A model generated the notes under the pieces. That model did not search any database, was not told the origin of the DNA, and worked only from the letters and a program-made list of their open reading frames with translations. The position numbers and the translations under genes are program-made. From positions 806,001 to 870,000 of the forward strand of contig JASGHE010000006.1 of NCBI GenBank assembly GCA_047602475.1: a DNA stretch of 64,000 nt, read 5' to 3'. Shown piece after piece: positions 35,530-44,827 of this stretch (the stretch's first letter is position 1; each line of letters starts with the position of its first letter). This DNA comes from JAEUIE01 sp047602475. GTDB lineage: Bacteria; Planctomycetota; Planctomycetia; Gemmatales; HRBIN36.

Positions 35530-36240
35530 ATGTTCACAGCCATGCGACGCTTAGCTGTCGCTGCAGTCGTGCTAGCCGGCTCCATGTTCTTCGCTAGCTC
35601 CGCTCACGCGACGTTCAAGCTTAATGTCAACGGTACCGATATGGCTACCGGCGACGCCAGTGGTAACATCTCGTACGGTGTTAACACTTCTTCGATTAAC
35701 TATTTCATCACGGCACAATCCGTGGCGACTTCGCAAACATCGCACCTGATTCAAACATTCACGATGAGCTTTACGAACATTAGTAATGCTCCTGTCACCT
35801 ATACCTTCAAGTTGACTGAAGATAATGCTCTGTCTTCTATCGCCGGCAGCGTGACAGGCACCTTCAAGGGACAGGGCCTCTTTAGCAGTTCAACTGCACC
35901 TCCAGGGCAACAGGGCTCTGTCACTGCTACAGGCACCGTCAAAGGTACTGGCAATCCCTCAATGACCCAGACGATCTTCACCAGCCCGAATTTTGTCTAT
36001 GCCAATAACAACACGTTGGCAGGCAACTTCAGCGCAGGCTACACAGGCAATACCCCATTGACCCTGTGTACCACCCTGACGGTGACTGTTCCTGCAAGCA
36101 GTAGCTTTACCTATTCCGGTTCAGTTTCCTTCAGTGTACCTGAACCTGCTACCGTCGCTATGCTGGCCAGTGGTGTTCCCGTACTGGGAGCCATGGGTTG
36201 GATGCGTCGCAAGCGAAATGCCAAGAAGGTCAGCGCCTAA
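35530..36240 (+). CDS. PEP-CTERM sorting-domain protein
   Basis: The ATG at 35530 is preceded by GAGGAG and gives 236 residues. It starts with a signal peptide (RRLAVAAVVLAGSMFFASSAHA), followed by a Ser/Thr/Asn/Gly-rich beta-type domain. The C-terminus has VPEPATVAMLASGVP, a hydrophobic helix and the basic end WMRRKRNAKK, the tripartite PEP-CTERM signal. It should be handled by the exosortase encoded at 13168 and attached or released at the surface. The central domain matches no family I recognise. It stands alone between the glycan locus and the giant TPR gene, and ends at a terminator hairpin. Confidence 0.92.
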   Translation: MFTAMRRLAVAAVVLAGSMFFASSAHATFKLNVNGTDMATGDASGNISYGVNTSSINYFITAQSVATSQTSHLIQTFTMSFTNISNAPVTYTFKLTEDNALSSIAGSVTGTFKGQGLFSSSTAPPGQQGSVTATGTVKGTGNPSMTQTIFTSPNFVYANNNTLAGNFSAGYTGNTPLTLCTTLTVTVPASSSFTYSGSVSFSVPEPATVAMLASGVPVLGAMGWMRRKRNAKKVSA

Positions 36241-36276
36241 TTTTGGGTTGCCTCTGACCGTTAGATATCGCATGTT

Positions 36277-36306
36277 AGCCTGAGAGATTCTCTCAGGCTT
36301 TCTTCG
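36277..36306 (+). terminator. Rho-independent terminator after the PEP-CTERM gene
   Basis: AGCCTGAGAGA and TCTCTCAGGCT (36277-36287 and 36289-36299) form an almost perfect hairpin followed by TTCTTCGTT. It lies about 37 nt past the stop and just before the TPR gene, whose own promoter must be close by or which depends on read-through. Confidence 0.7.
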
Positions 36307-36325
36307 TTATTGCACCATCAATTCA

Positions 36326-39300
36326 ATGAACCGCCACTTCAACTTTCGCTTCCTGGCTCTTGTTCTTATCGCCATCATCCTCGTTGCGGGGGTCACTTAC
36401 TTTCTGCATTCACGCCAGCGTGATCGCATCGCTTTAGCACTTCAACAGCAGGCAGAATCGGCTATCGAGGCCAAGCAATGGCAGAAAGCTGTCGGCTTTT
36501 ATGAACGATATCTCAATATGAAGCCAGGCGATTCAGCGACTTACACCAAATACGCCGAGTTATTGGACCAACTTGCCAAGACCAACGAAGACAAAATCAA
36601 AGCGCTCTATGCCCTGGATAAGGCAGTCATCAAGGATCCTTTGAATATTGATCTCCGCCGCAAACTGGTCAAGCTGGCGATGATTCCAGGCCTCGACGAG
36701 ATCACCCGTCCTGAACCCCACCTGGTGAAGCTGCTTGATAATAATCCCAAAGACAAAGAACTCATCGGGATGCTGGCTGGCAGGCTCTATCAGGAAGGAA
36801 AGTATGTTGAGTCGGTCGCCCAATTCGACAAGCTGATTCAAATGTCTCCTACTGATCTGGATGCGTATGTCAGAAAAGCGGCCATACAGCGAGTCAATCT
36901 GAATACGAGCAAGCAGGCAGAGTTGACCATGGCTGAGATGGTCAAAGCGAACAACACGGCTAAGGCCCACTTGTACTTCAGTCTCTACTGGCGACAGTAT
37001 GGCACTCCCAGGCAGGTGGAAGAGGAAATAGAAAAAGCAGCAGCTTGTGATCCTCAGGATGCGGGCGTTCTGCTGGCTCAGTCGGAGCTGGCCCTGCGTC
37101 GCAATCAATTAGACAAAGCTCGTGACTATCTAAAACAGTGCCAAAAGCTCCATCCGGAGGAAATGTCTCCTCTTCAGGCCTTGGCGACATTGGAGCTCGA
37201 GGCAGGAAATAACAAGGAAGCCATCGATATCCTGAAGCAGGCTCTGGCGCTCAAGGAGAAGCGCAGCGATCTCTACAAGGATCGCGAGGATCTCTACTTC
37301 TCGATGGCAGAAGCCTATCTCCGTGCCGGGATGATCAAGGAAGCGGAAACGCTCGTTCAGGAAATGCGCAAGAAAGAATACCTACCTGTCATGGTGCAGT
37401 TGCTGGAAGCAGAGGTGTTGGCCGGCAAAGGAGAATGGGTCAAAGCCACTCGCCTGTTTGAAGAAGCCCTGCCTCAGATCACGGAGTCCAAAGCGCTGGT
37501 GAGGCAGTGCAGCCAGGTGCTGGCACAATGCTACGAACGCATTGGCGATGTGGACAACCGCATTGCAGCCTACCGGCACATTCTGGGCGATGACCCGATG
37601 AATGTCTCCACCAATGCCAACCTGATCAAAGTCCTGGCCGATCAGGGCCGTGTCGAAGAAGCCCTCTCGCTCATGAGGCCGCTCATTGATCGTGATCCTA
37701 AGCGAATACCAGCAGTCTACCTCGGCATCTATGCCGATCTTCTTTTGCAGCAGACGCTGAGCCGGAACCCGACGGATCGCAACTGGATGGAGTTTGATGA
37801 CGTTCTGAAAGCCCTGGAAAGTGACGCTGCTATCAACAAATCGCCGACAGTGCCCATCACTATTTTGAGAATTCGCCGACAGTTGGCTGCCGATCAGTTC
37901 GAGGAAGCCAAGAAGACGTTGGCCGAAGCCCAACAGCGCTGGCCCAAGGATCCCGATCTCTGGGCGACCCGTGCCAATCTCTATCTCCAGTCTCGTCAGG
38001 TCGAGGAAGCTCGCAAGATCATTGCAGAGGCTCGAGCAGCCATCGGCGACCATCCCAGGCTAAGGTTCCTGGAAGCTCAGATATTGTTGCTTGATGGCCT
38101 TCCTAAAGATACGAAAGCTCTCGATCTGCTGACCGATGACATGGGCAAGTTGACTCCATCTCAGCAGCTCGATCTCCTTCGCATGATGCTTGATCTTCGC
38201 CTTCGTTATGGCGACCTGGAAGGCGGTATTCGCTTGGCTGATCAACAGGACAAGTTGCTGCCTGATAATCTCAGCCTGCAGCTTCTGCGATTCGATCTTG
38301 CTGCCTTGAAAAATGACGAAGCCCGTATGACGGAAGTCATCGAAAGGATCAAGCAACTCGAAGGCCCGGGCGGCGTCTACACTCCGTTGGCTCAAGCCTT
38401 GAGCCTCATGTGGAAAGCATCGAAAACGAAAGACAAGAAGAATCTCGATCAGGCCAGCGTCTACCTGGCTGCCATTGCCAAGAAGCGGAGTGATTGGCCC
38501 AGACTGCATTTGGCTGAAGGAAAGCTCCGTGATCTGCAGGGTGATACCACGAACACCTTGGCCAGTTATCAGCAGGCTGTCAAAAGCGGCTCACGTGACG
38601 GTGAAGCACTGGCATGGTTGATGGGGACCTATCATCGCCAGCAACGCTATGCCGAAGCCGGCGAAATGATGAAGTTGATTCCGCCCGATCGAATTGTGGG
38701 CGACCTCACCAAAGTCGCGGCGGAGCTTTGCGTCTTCAGTAAGCAATACAAAGAAGCGATGTTGTGGGCTGCCAAGGCCGTGCCTGACGATTCGAAGAAC
38801 TTTGAAGATGTGCTGTGGAAAGGCCAGATATTCTCGTCGGCGGGCGAGCACAAGATCTCGGAGGCTTCACTTCGCAAGGCTATTGCTTTGTCGAATGGGA
38901 AAGAAGGCAAAGCCTGGCTGGCGCTGGTACAACATTTTATTCGTCTGAAGGAGACGCCCGCGGCCGCTGAAGCAACTAGCCAGGCACAAGCTGCTCTTCC
39001 AGCCGAAAGTACCTGGGTACCTCTGTGTCTGGAAGCCATCGGCAAGTTCGACGAGGCAGCGAAAAAGTTCCAGGCGATTGTTTCCGCGAAGCCCAAAGAC
39101 ATCGAAGTCCTTCGCGCTGCAGCTGATTACTTCGTTCGTCGCGGCGATGGAAAGACTGCTGAGCCTTTGTTAAATCAATTGATCGATCTTCAGGACAAGT
39201 CTCCCGGAGACAAAGCATGGGCCAAACGAACTTTGGCTGTGATCCTGGCTTCCCGGGGCGACTACTATCAATCGCGCAAGGCCCTCGCTTTGCTCGGCCT

Positions 39301-40579
39301 CCTGGATAGCAACGATAAGATCATTACCAAAATGTCAACGAATGAGCCTATTGAAGACCTTCGGGCCCGGGCTTTCGTCTTCGGTATGAACAGATCCCGC
39401 GCCCTGCGGTTGGAAGCCACTAATGTTCTTGAGCAACTGGCTACCCGGCAGGCACGCACCAACGAAGACCTCTTCTTCCAGGCCAAGCTCCACAACGATC
39501 TGGGTGATTGGGGAAGAGCGCGAGACTGCATGCAGATGCTCCTGACACGGCAGGGAGACAACGCCGAGTATCTCGAATACATGATCCGAAACCTGCTGCA
39601 ACGCAACGAAACCAATGCCTCTAAACTCTATCTTGAACGATTAGTGAAGCGATATCCCGACACCGACTTGAATATCGACCTACAGGCACGATTGCTGAAA
39701 GCTACCGGAGACGAAAAGGGAGCCATCGCTCTGGTGGAAAACCACTTCCTCAAGTCTAATCCTCCACGACCGGAGAAGGCAGCAGAGTTACTCGAAGACA
39801 TGAAGTTGATCGAGCCCGCAGAAACGATCTATCGGCGTCTGGCGAAGGAAGTCGCCAAGCCTGAAGCCAGTCTCAATCTGGCCAAGTTCCTGGGACGACA
39901 ACGCAAGCTCAAAGAAGCCCTGGCTCTGTGCAAGGCGGCACGTGGCTCCGCTCCTGCGGAAGAGGTGGGGTTCATCAGCATTGAAGCCCTCTACAACTCC
40001 CCGCAACGCACCAAAGAAGACATGGAGGACATTGGCAACTGGCTTGAGGTTCTGGTGAAGGAAAAGCCGAGCGCCCCTCGACTCAAGCTTCTCGCCGCTA
40101 TGCGCAATCTTCAGGGACGGTTTGAAGACAGCATCAAGCTGTATGAACAAGTGGTTGCCATGGATAAGAACGACGTTGGGTCACGAAATAACCTGGCGTT
40201 TCTACTGTCGATGCAGCAGAAGCAATACCCTGAAGCTCTTAAGCATCTTTCCGAAGCCCTGGCCGTGATCGGACCGCATCCCGATCTGCTCGATACTCGA
40301 GCGCTGATCTATCTGAAGATGAACAAGCCCGATCAAGCTCTGGAGGAACTGTTTCAGGCCATGGATCAGGATCCCAGCGCCATCGCTCAGTTCCATTTGG
40401 CGTGCGTCTATCTGCAAAAGCGCAACCGGCAATCAGCCATGAATGCGTGGGAAGAGATGAAGCAGCGCAAACTGACCAGGGATGACGTGCATCCGCTCGA
40501 ATGGCCTGCCTTCGATGCGTTGGTGCAACAGTTCGATGGCGGCATCATGCCTCCACCCCCGAACAAGACACCGCAATAG
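36326..40579 (+). CDS. Giant membrane-anchored TPR protein
   Basis: This 1417-residue protein has an N-terminal membrane anchor (about residues 8-28, FLALVLIAIILVAGVTYFL) and then tetratricopeptide-like repeats through almost its whole length, beginning AESAIEAKQWQKAVGFYERYL and ending near NRQSAMNAWEEMKQRKL. The tail is Pro-rich (MPPPPNKTPQ). The repeats would form a long superhelix on the outer side of the inner membrane. TPR proteins of this kind accompany exosortase/PEP-CTERM loci and may organise polysaccharide machinery (PrsT-like), but that link is inferred from the neighbouring genes. No catalytic motif is seen. Confidence 0.88.
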   Translation: MNRHFNFRFLALVLIAIILVAGVTYFLHSRQRDRIALALQQQAESAIEAKQWQKAVGFYERYLNMKPGDSATYTKYAELLDQLAKTNEDKIKALYALDKAVIKDPLNIDLRRKLVKLAMIPGLDEITRPEPHLVKLLDNNPKDKELIGMLAGRLYQEGKYVESVAQFDKLIQMSPTDLDAYVRKAAIQRVNLNTSKQAELTMAEMVKANNTAKAHLYFSLYWRQYGTPRQVEEEIEKAAACDPQDAGVLLAQSELALRRNQLDKARDYLKQCQKLHPEEMSPLQALATLELEAGNNKEAIDILKQALALKEKRSDLYKDREDLYFSMAEAYLRAGMIKEAETLVQEMRKKEYLPVMVQLLEAEVLAGKGEWVKATRLFEEALPQITESKALVRQCSQVLAQCYERIGDVDNRIAAYRHILGDDPMNVSTNANLIKVLADQGRVEEALSLMRPLIDRDPKRIPAVYLGIYADLLLQQTLSRNPTDRNWMEFDDVLKALESDAAINKSPTVPITILRIRRQLAADQFEEAKKTLAEAQQRWPKDPDLWATRANLYLQSRQVEEARKIIAEARAAIGDHPRLRFLEAQILLLDGLPKDTKALDLLTDDMGKLTPSQQLDLLRMMLDLRLRYGDLEGGIRLADQQDKLLPDNLSLQLLRFDLAALKNDEARMTEVIERIKQLEGPGGVYTPLAQALSLMWKASKTKDKKNLDQASVYLAAIAKKRSDWPRLHLAEGKLRDLQGDTTNTLASYQQAVKSGSRDGEALAWLMGTYHRQQRYAEAGEMMKLIPPDRIVGDLTKVAAELCVFSKQYKEAMLWAAKAVPDDSKNFEDVLWKGQIFSSAGEHKISEASLRKAIALSNGKEGKAWLALVQHFIRLKETPAAAEATSQAQAALPAESTWVPLCLEAIGKFDEAAKKFQAIVSAKPKDIEVLRAAADYFVRRGDGKTAEPLLNQLIDLQDKSPGDKAWAKRTLAVILASRGDYYQSRKALALLGLLDSNDKIITKMSTNEPIEDLRARAFVFGMNRSRALRLEATNVLEQLATRQARTNEDLFFQAKLHNDLGDWGRARDCMQMLLTRQGDNAEYLEYMIRNLLQRNETNASKLYLERLVKRYPDTDLNIDLQARLLKATGDEKGAIALVENHFLKSNPPRPEKAAELLEDMKLIEPAETIYRRLAKEVAKPEASLNLAKFLGRQRKLKEALALCKAARGSAPAEEVGFISIEALYNSPQRTKEDMEDIGNWLEVLVKEKPSAPRLKLLAAMRNLQGRFEDSIKLYEQVVAMDKNDVGSRNNLAFLLSMQQKQYPEALKHLSEALAVIGPHPDLLDTRALIYLKMNKPDQALEELFQAMDQDPSAIAQFHLACVYLQKRNRQSAMNAWEEMKQRKLTRDDVHPLEWPAFDALVQQFDGGIMPPPPNKTPQ

Positions 40580-40717
40580 TTGCCATCACGCACCGCGTGA
40601 TGGTCTGGTTTGTAGTCATCACGCTCCGTCGTGATGATGCGGAGAGAAGCTGCCGATGTCGAAGAAGTAGAGAAACGACAAGCCACCGCCCCCTCACGGC
40701 GGAGCGTGAGGGCAACT
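40578..40717. repeat. 140-bp palindromic element with AGTTGCC(A/C)TCACGC ends
   Basis: The left end AGTTGCCATCACGCACCGCG and the right end (reverse complement AGTTGCCCTCACGCTCCGC) are inverted copies. Each is followed by its own small palindrome (CATCACGC...GTGATG), and a third one lies within (CATCACGCTCCGTCGTGATG, from 40619). The first two bases overlap the last codon of the TPR gene. A solo copy is at 24881. It resembles a miniature inverted-repeat element without coding capacity. Confidence 0.75.
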
Positions 40718-41119
40718 CTAATTCGGCATGATGTCGCCACGCAGCTTGTTCACCCCGGTAGCGGCGAACTGCTGTAGCACCTCCAGCGGAACAATCTTCA
40801 ACATAGATTCATGCGTAGCTTCAAGCACGACGAACGGCGCTTTCCCCGCCTCGTAAGCTTCCTTCCATCGCAAAGAGCAAAGACACCATCGATCGCCCGG
40901 CTGCAGCCCCGGGAAGCGATATTCAGGCATCGGCGTGCTAAGATCATTGCCTCTTTCCTTGGAGAAAGCCAGGAACTCCGCCGTCGTCAGGATGCAGACA
41001 CAATGCTGGCCCACATCGTCCGGCCCGGTTTCGCACTTGCCTGTTCGGTAGAAACCGGTCGTAGGCGCCACCGAACACATTTGCAGTGGTCCGCCCAGCA
41101 CGTTACGTTGTTCTGACAT
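40718..41119 (-). CDS. DUF2237-family protein
   Basis: This small soluble protein of 133 residues matches DUF2237 nearly throughout: NVLGGPLQMCSVAPTTGFYR, TGKCETGPDDVGQHCVC, LTTAEFLAFSKERGNDLSTP and PGLQPGDRWCLCSLRWKEA. The four to five conserved Cys (CSV, CETG, CVC, CLC) suggest a metal or thiol role, but the biochemical function is not known. I chose ATG 41119 (MSEQRN); the longer frame enters the region upstream of trpC. It is divergent from trpC, and about 87 nt lie between them. A palindromic element abuts its 3' end. Confidence 0.9.
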   Translation of the reverse strand: MSEQRNVLGGPLQMCSVAPTTGFYRTGKCETGPDDVGQHCVCILTTAEFLAFSKERGNDLSTPMPEYRFPGLQPGDRWCLCSLRWKEAYEAGKAPFVVLEATHESMLKIVPLEVLQQFAATGVNKLRGDIMPN

Positions 41120-41206
41120 ATCAACACCACTTCGGGAAAGAATGTATATCCTTTCTATTGAGATATACAGAACCCTAAACCGATTCCATCGAACCTGGCG
41201 CATGTC

Positions 41207-42013
41207 ATGCCCACCATTCTTGATCAAATCGTCATCAGCAAGCGTCAGGAAATTGCTTCGGCAAAAGTAGTGGCTGCCGAGGACGATCTCGAACTGGCGC
41301 TTCGTGAACAGCCCATACACCGTACACAAGGAAGGTTCCTTGCTTCATTACGGGCTAGTGCATTCATTCGCGTGATTGCCGAGGTCAAGCGGTTTTCACC
41401 TTCTGCCGGGCCTATCCAAGTCGGGGCGGATGCGGTCAGTGTGGCCCGTGAATACCAACGATGTGGAGCAGCCTGCATCAGCGTGCTGACCGACGGGCCT
41501 TATTTTGGCGGCAATTTGAAAGATCTTCTTGAGGTGCGGCAAGCGGTTCAGACACCGGTGCTTCGTAAAGATTTCATCCTCGAACGCTACCAGGTGTTGC
41601 AGGCGAAGTTAGCCGGGGCCGACGCGGTGTTGCTCATCGCCGAGATTCTTGACGACGCCACGATGGCACAGCTCATCCATGACATCGAACTGCTGGGGAT
41701 GGATGCTCTCGTCGAATGCTATGAAGCAGACAACGTGCAGCGTGTAGTCGATGCGGGAGCCAGGCTCATCGGTATCAACAATCGCAATCTGCATACGTTT
41801 GAAGTGACTCTGGAACATACCTTGGAACTGGCAAAACAGGTGCCTGGCGAATGTACGCTGGTAAGTGAAAGCGGGATCAAGAGCCGGGCTGATGTCGAAC
41901 GCCTGGCCTCGGCTGGCATCAAGGCCATCCTCGTTGGCGAAACACTGATGCGGTGCGGCGACATGGAAGTGATGATGACGGAACTGTCCACGGTGCCCCA
42001 TCAGCCACGCTAA
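41207..42013 (+). CDS. trpC: Indole-3-glycerol-phosphate synthase
   Basis: This 268-residue beta/alpha-barrel enzyme closes the indole ring of CdRP in tryptophan synthesis. It has ILDQIVISKRQEIASAK at the start, IAEVKRFSPSAG with catalytic Lys (normally VKRASPS), SVLTDGPYFGG, VLRKDFIL with the second Lys, GINNRNLHTF and LVSESGIKS. The family length is normal. The Ala-to-Phe change in the KR(A)SPS loop is a mild oddity. No other trp genes are nearby; planctomycetes often scatter them. It converges on the nucleotidyltransferase gene, with 2 nt between stop codons. Confidence 0.96.
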   Translation: MPTILDQIVISKRQEIASAKVVAAEDDLELALREQPIHRTQGRFLASLRASAFIRVIAEVKRFSPSAGPIQVGADAVSVAREYQRCGAACISVLTDGPYFGGNLKDLLEVRQAVQTPVLRKDFILERYQVLQAKLAGADAVLLIAEILDDATMAQLIHDIELLGMDALVECYEADNVQRVVDAGARLIGINNRNLHTFEVTLEHTLELAKQVPGECTLVSESGIKSRADVERLASAGIKAILVGETLMRCGDMEVMMTELSTVPHQPR

Positions 42014-42015
42014 AA

Positions 42016-42708
42016 TCAGCTTCGCTTGCACGGCGTCAGATCAACCGTCTGAGCATGCTCCCAGGCGGCCACATTTCCGATAGGCAGCCAGAATTGGGCA
42101 GGGACAACGTGTACTGCTCCCTTTGCTGCCAGTTGGGATACATAGTCGGTGATTTCAAACTCGCCACGAGGCGACAGCTTGAGTTCCAGTTGCTTCACTT
42201 CCTCGGGAAAGACATAGACGCCGACATTGGCTAACTGGGTGCCATCCAGATCGGGCTTCTCCACGAGTCTTTCCAACGTACCGTCAGCTCGACGGAAAGC
42301 GATGCCAAACTGTCGGGGTGTTTCAACCGGATGAACAAGCAGCCCCGCATCATGCACGGCTAGCTTCTCCAGGTCGGCAGCGGCGAACAGGTCATCAGCG
42401 TTCATCACGAGATACTTTTTCCCCCTGAGATGAGGGAAGCAGGAACGAAAGGCATCGCCGGTGCCTCGGGGCACTTCCTGTCGAACTGTCGTCCAATTGG
42501 GTATATGTTTCTGTTGAGCCAGGTAGGCTTCAATCTGCTCCGCCAGGTGATTCACAACGACGACAATGCGATCAACACTGGGGGGCAACGCCGCCAGGAT
42601 CCAGTCGAGAATCGGTCTGCCCTGTACCGGAAGCAGTGGCTTGGGGACTTTTTCCGTATGGGGCCGCAGCCTGGTGCCTAATCCCGCTGCCATGATCACT
42701 GCTTCCAT
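42016..42708 (-). CDS. Nucleotidyltransferase (sugar-1-phosphate NTase type)
   Basis: This 230-residue enzyme has the signature EAVIMAAGLGTRLRPHTEKVPKPLLPV, in which Gly-rich, Arg and Lys residues bind the nucleotide triphosphate and sugar phosphate. MNADDLF holds the metal-binding Asp, VEKPD follows, and GEFEITDYVSQL is typical of mannose/glucose-1-phosphate NTases. It probably makes an NDP-sugar, such as NDP-mannose or NDP-glucose, for glycan synthesis, although it is outside the glycan locus. The donor cannot be assigned. GGGAG precedes ATG 42708. The C-terminal left-handed helix of larger members is missing. Confidence 0.93.
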   Translation of the reverse strand: MEAVIMAAGLGTRLRPHTEKVPKPLLPVQGRPILDWILAALPPSVDRIVVVVNHLAEQIEAYLAQQKHIPNWTTVRQEVPRGTGDAFRSCFPHLRGKKYLVMNADDLFAAADLEKLAVHDAGLLVHPVETPRQFGIAFRRADGTLERLVEKPDLDGTQLANVGVYVFPEEVKQLELKLSPRGEFEITDYVSQLAAKGAVHVVPAQFWLPIGNVAAWEHAQTVDLTPCKRS

Positions 42709-42969
42709 CGTAAACTCCCTCCCATCAGCCTGCTGCATAATCGGCATATCTTAACATCATAGCAGGTACAGGCGGTGAAATCGGTACTGTTGATCGATGA
42801 GCCTGTCCGAGTTGTCGGTCTTTTCGATAAGCCCGGCCCTGTCAGAAGACGATGCCAATGGTGCATCGTCGATCATCCGGGGGGTGATGGATCATCCCTC
42901 TGCAAACCTTCTGCTCCGCAGAGGGCTTGCACATTGCACGATGCAGGCCTTTGGTAGGATGCTCCACCC

Positions 42970-43146
42970 ATGCGTAAGCTGATCTCCTTGTTCACTGTCG
43001 CCCTGGTTTCCGCGATGATGGGTTGCTGTCACGACACCTGCGATTGTTGTCGAGATGTCTGCAGCACCTGTGGCAACAACACGACGGTGCATGTACCGCC
43101 TGCACCTGCTGCCACGATTCAGACCATGCCTGCTCCTGCCAAGTAG
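42970..43146 (+). CDS. Cysteine-rich small lipoprotein
   Basis: This short gene encodes 58 residues. It starts with a lipoprotein-type signal (RKLISLFTVALVSAMMGC) that would be lipidated at Cys19. A compact Cys cluster follows: seven Cys at about positions 19, 20, 24, 26, 27, 31 and 34. The tail is Pro/Ala-rich. AGGA lies 11 nt before the ATG and a strong terminator follows, which supports a real gene. The Cys cluster may bind metal or a disulfide partner; this is speculation. I recognise no family. Confidence 0.68.
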   Translation: MRKLISLFTVALVSAMMGCCHDTCDCCRDVCSTCGNNTTVHVPPAPAATIQTMPAPAK

Positions 43147-43206
43147 TCAAACTACCTGAGCAGCGTGAGAGCGATCCCGCCCGTCGCCCTCATTCTGAGC
43201 CAAGAA

Positions 43207-43257
43207 CGAAACAGGCGACTTCTTCCTGCTTGGATGAAGTCGCCTGTTCGTTTTTTT
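43207..43257 (+). terminator. Rho-independent terminator after the small lipoprotein gene
   Basis: CGAAACAGGCGACTTC and GAAGTCGCCTGTTCG form a long stem (43207-43222 and 43236-43250) with a 13-nt loop, followed by seven T. It serves the plus strand. The convergent AI-2E gene ends 15 nt further on. Confidence 0.85.
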
Positions 43258-43271
43258 GAGTATGCCCAACG

Positions 43272-44612
43272 CTATTTCTTTTGATCTTCAATCAACGGTG
43301 TCTGCACCGGGGGATGAGGATCGGGCCAGACGTCTCCCACGGGCTCATCCTCCATGGGAATGATCTCGTGCTGCCCCATGAGATTTGCCCACGGTCTGAG
43401 CATCGGCACATTGGCGCAGATGGCCTTGATCCCTGCCGTCAGCGGCATCGCCAGGAACAAGCCGATGTATCCCCACACCAGTTGCCAGAACAAACAGGCA
43501 AGAATTACCGTGGTGGCGTTCATCTCCATGTGCCTGCCCACAACCAACGGGAAGATCACATACCCTTCGATGAGAAGCAGCACGCCATAGACGATGATAA
43601 TCCAGAGAACAACAATGAGATTCACGTTCACGAAGCCATCGAGAATGGCAGGTATAGCGCCGGCCACGTGACCGATGTAGGGGATGTAGCCCATCACGCC
43701 GGCAAAGAATGCCGCCGACCAGGGTTGTTTCAGCCCCATCGCGCTGTAAACGATTCCGAGAATAATGCTGATGGCCAGGTTGATGGCGGTTCGCCAAACG
43801 ATGTAAGCCCGGACCTGCTTCGACATCTCTTCCAAGGCCCGGAACGTCGCAGAAAAGTAAGGCCCGGTGCGTGGCCCGAATACTTCAGCCAGACGGCCTG
43901 CCAGCATTTCGCCGTCCATCCACAGAAACAGCATGAGGAATAACACGATCAGCGTCATCATCGTCACTTCGGCGGTCGAGAAGATCAACGTGGGGATCAG
44001 CGTGCCATCAATGCTAAACTGTCTGTTGATCGAGCCAAAGATAAACGATTGATTCGGATCAGGGACATAGGGCTTCTCAGTTTCAACTTCTCCACTCTTC
44101 TTCGGTGTGACAGGTTGCCCTGCTGCTGCGGGCGCAGGAGTGGTCGCTACTGGCTTACCCGCCGACTTGTCAGCAGGAGGTTCCTCGCCCTTGTCCTCCT
44201 GTTTCTTGGGAGGAAGTATCGGGAAGAGCTGCTCAGCGAGTTTGGGATCGATGTCTTCCTTGATGCGATTGTGGAGTTTCATGTAGTAGGTAAGCCGGCC
44301 TTCAGGGGTGCCAAACTCCTGGAACCCGCTCTGCACCGAAACGACGATCCAGATCACTCCCAAAGTCATAGCCAGGATGAGGCCGGTCATGACGACGATG
44401 GCGGCAACTCCCCGGGGAAGCCACCAGCGAACCCGGAGTAGTTCGACAAGTGGATAAAAGACCGCGGCCAGCATGAGGGCGACAATCAGGGGCATGATCA
44501 ATGGCTTGCCCAGGGCCAGCGCGATGATGACGCCAAAGAGCGCAAGGAAGTTTAGCCCCCACCTCGTCTCCGGGTGCGATGACAGAAATCCTGGTGTCGG
44601 CTTCTCTTGCAT
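43272..44612 (-). CDS. AI-2E/PerM-family transporter
   Basis: This 446-residue protein has about eight membrane helices in the usual family layout: two N-terminal hairpins, a cytoplasmic or periplasmic segment, then a bundle with LGIVYSAMGLKQPWSAAFFAGVMGYIPYIG, the hallmark near residue 285, and PLVVGRHMEMNATTVILA. Members export small molecules such as the autoinducer AI-2 or act in Na+/H+ exchange; the substrate is not known here. Between helices 3 and 4 there is an unusual hydrophilic insert (about 120-195) rich in Pro, Ala, Lys and Glu, longer than in typical members. It appears to be transcribed alone. Confidence 0.92.
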   Translation of the reverse strand: MQEKPTPGFLSSHPETRWGLNFLALFGVIIALALGKPLIMPLIVALMLAAVFYPLVELLRVRWWLPRGVAAIVVMTGLILAMTLGVIWIVVSVQSGFQEFGTPEGRLTYYMKLHNRIKEDIDPKLAEQLFPILPPKKQEDKGEEPPADKSAGKPVATTPAPAAAGQPVTPKKSGEVETEKPYVPDPNQSFIFGSINRQFSIDGTLIPTLIFSTAEVTMMTLIVLFLMLFLWMDGEMLAGRLAEVFGPRTGPYFSATFRALEEMSKQVRAYIVWRTAINLAISIILGIVYSAMGLKQPWSAAFFAGVMGYIPYIGHVAGAIPAILDGFVNVNLIVVLWIIIVYGVLLLIEGYVIFPLVVGRHMEMNATTVILACLFWQLVWGYIGLFLAMPLTAGIKAICANVPMLRPWANLMGQHEIIPMEDEPVGDVWPDPHPPVQTPLIEDQKK

Positions 44613-44827
44613 GGGCTCATCATCCTGGATCGGGCACGGCTCGTGGTGTCAGGGGACTGTCATAGCTCTCCGTGCCTGCCATGTCTTCTCAGCAAAATCG
44701 CTATCGAAGGTTACGACGGCGAAGAGGTTTAAGATGCCTCAGACATTCCTGCTGACAGGCACGGACTTCGACTGTACCATAGTGATTAAGCAAAGAACAA
44801 GCGTTAGCCACGAATTTTGGGGAAGGC

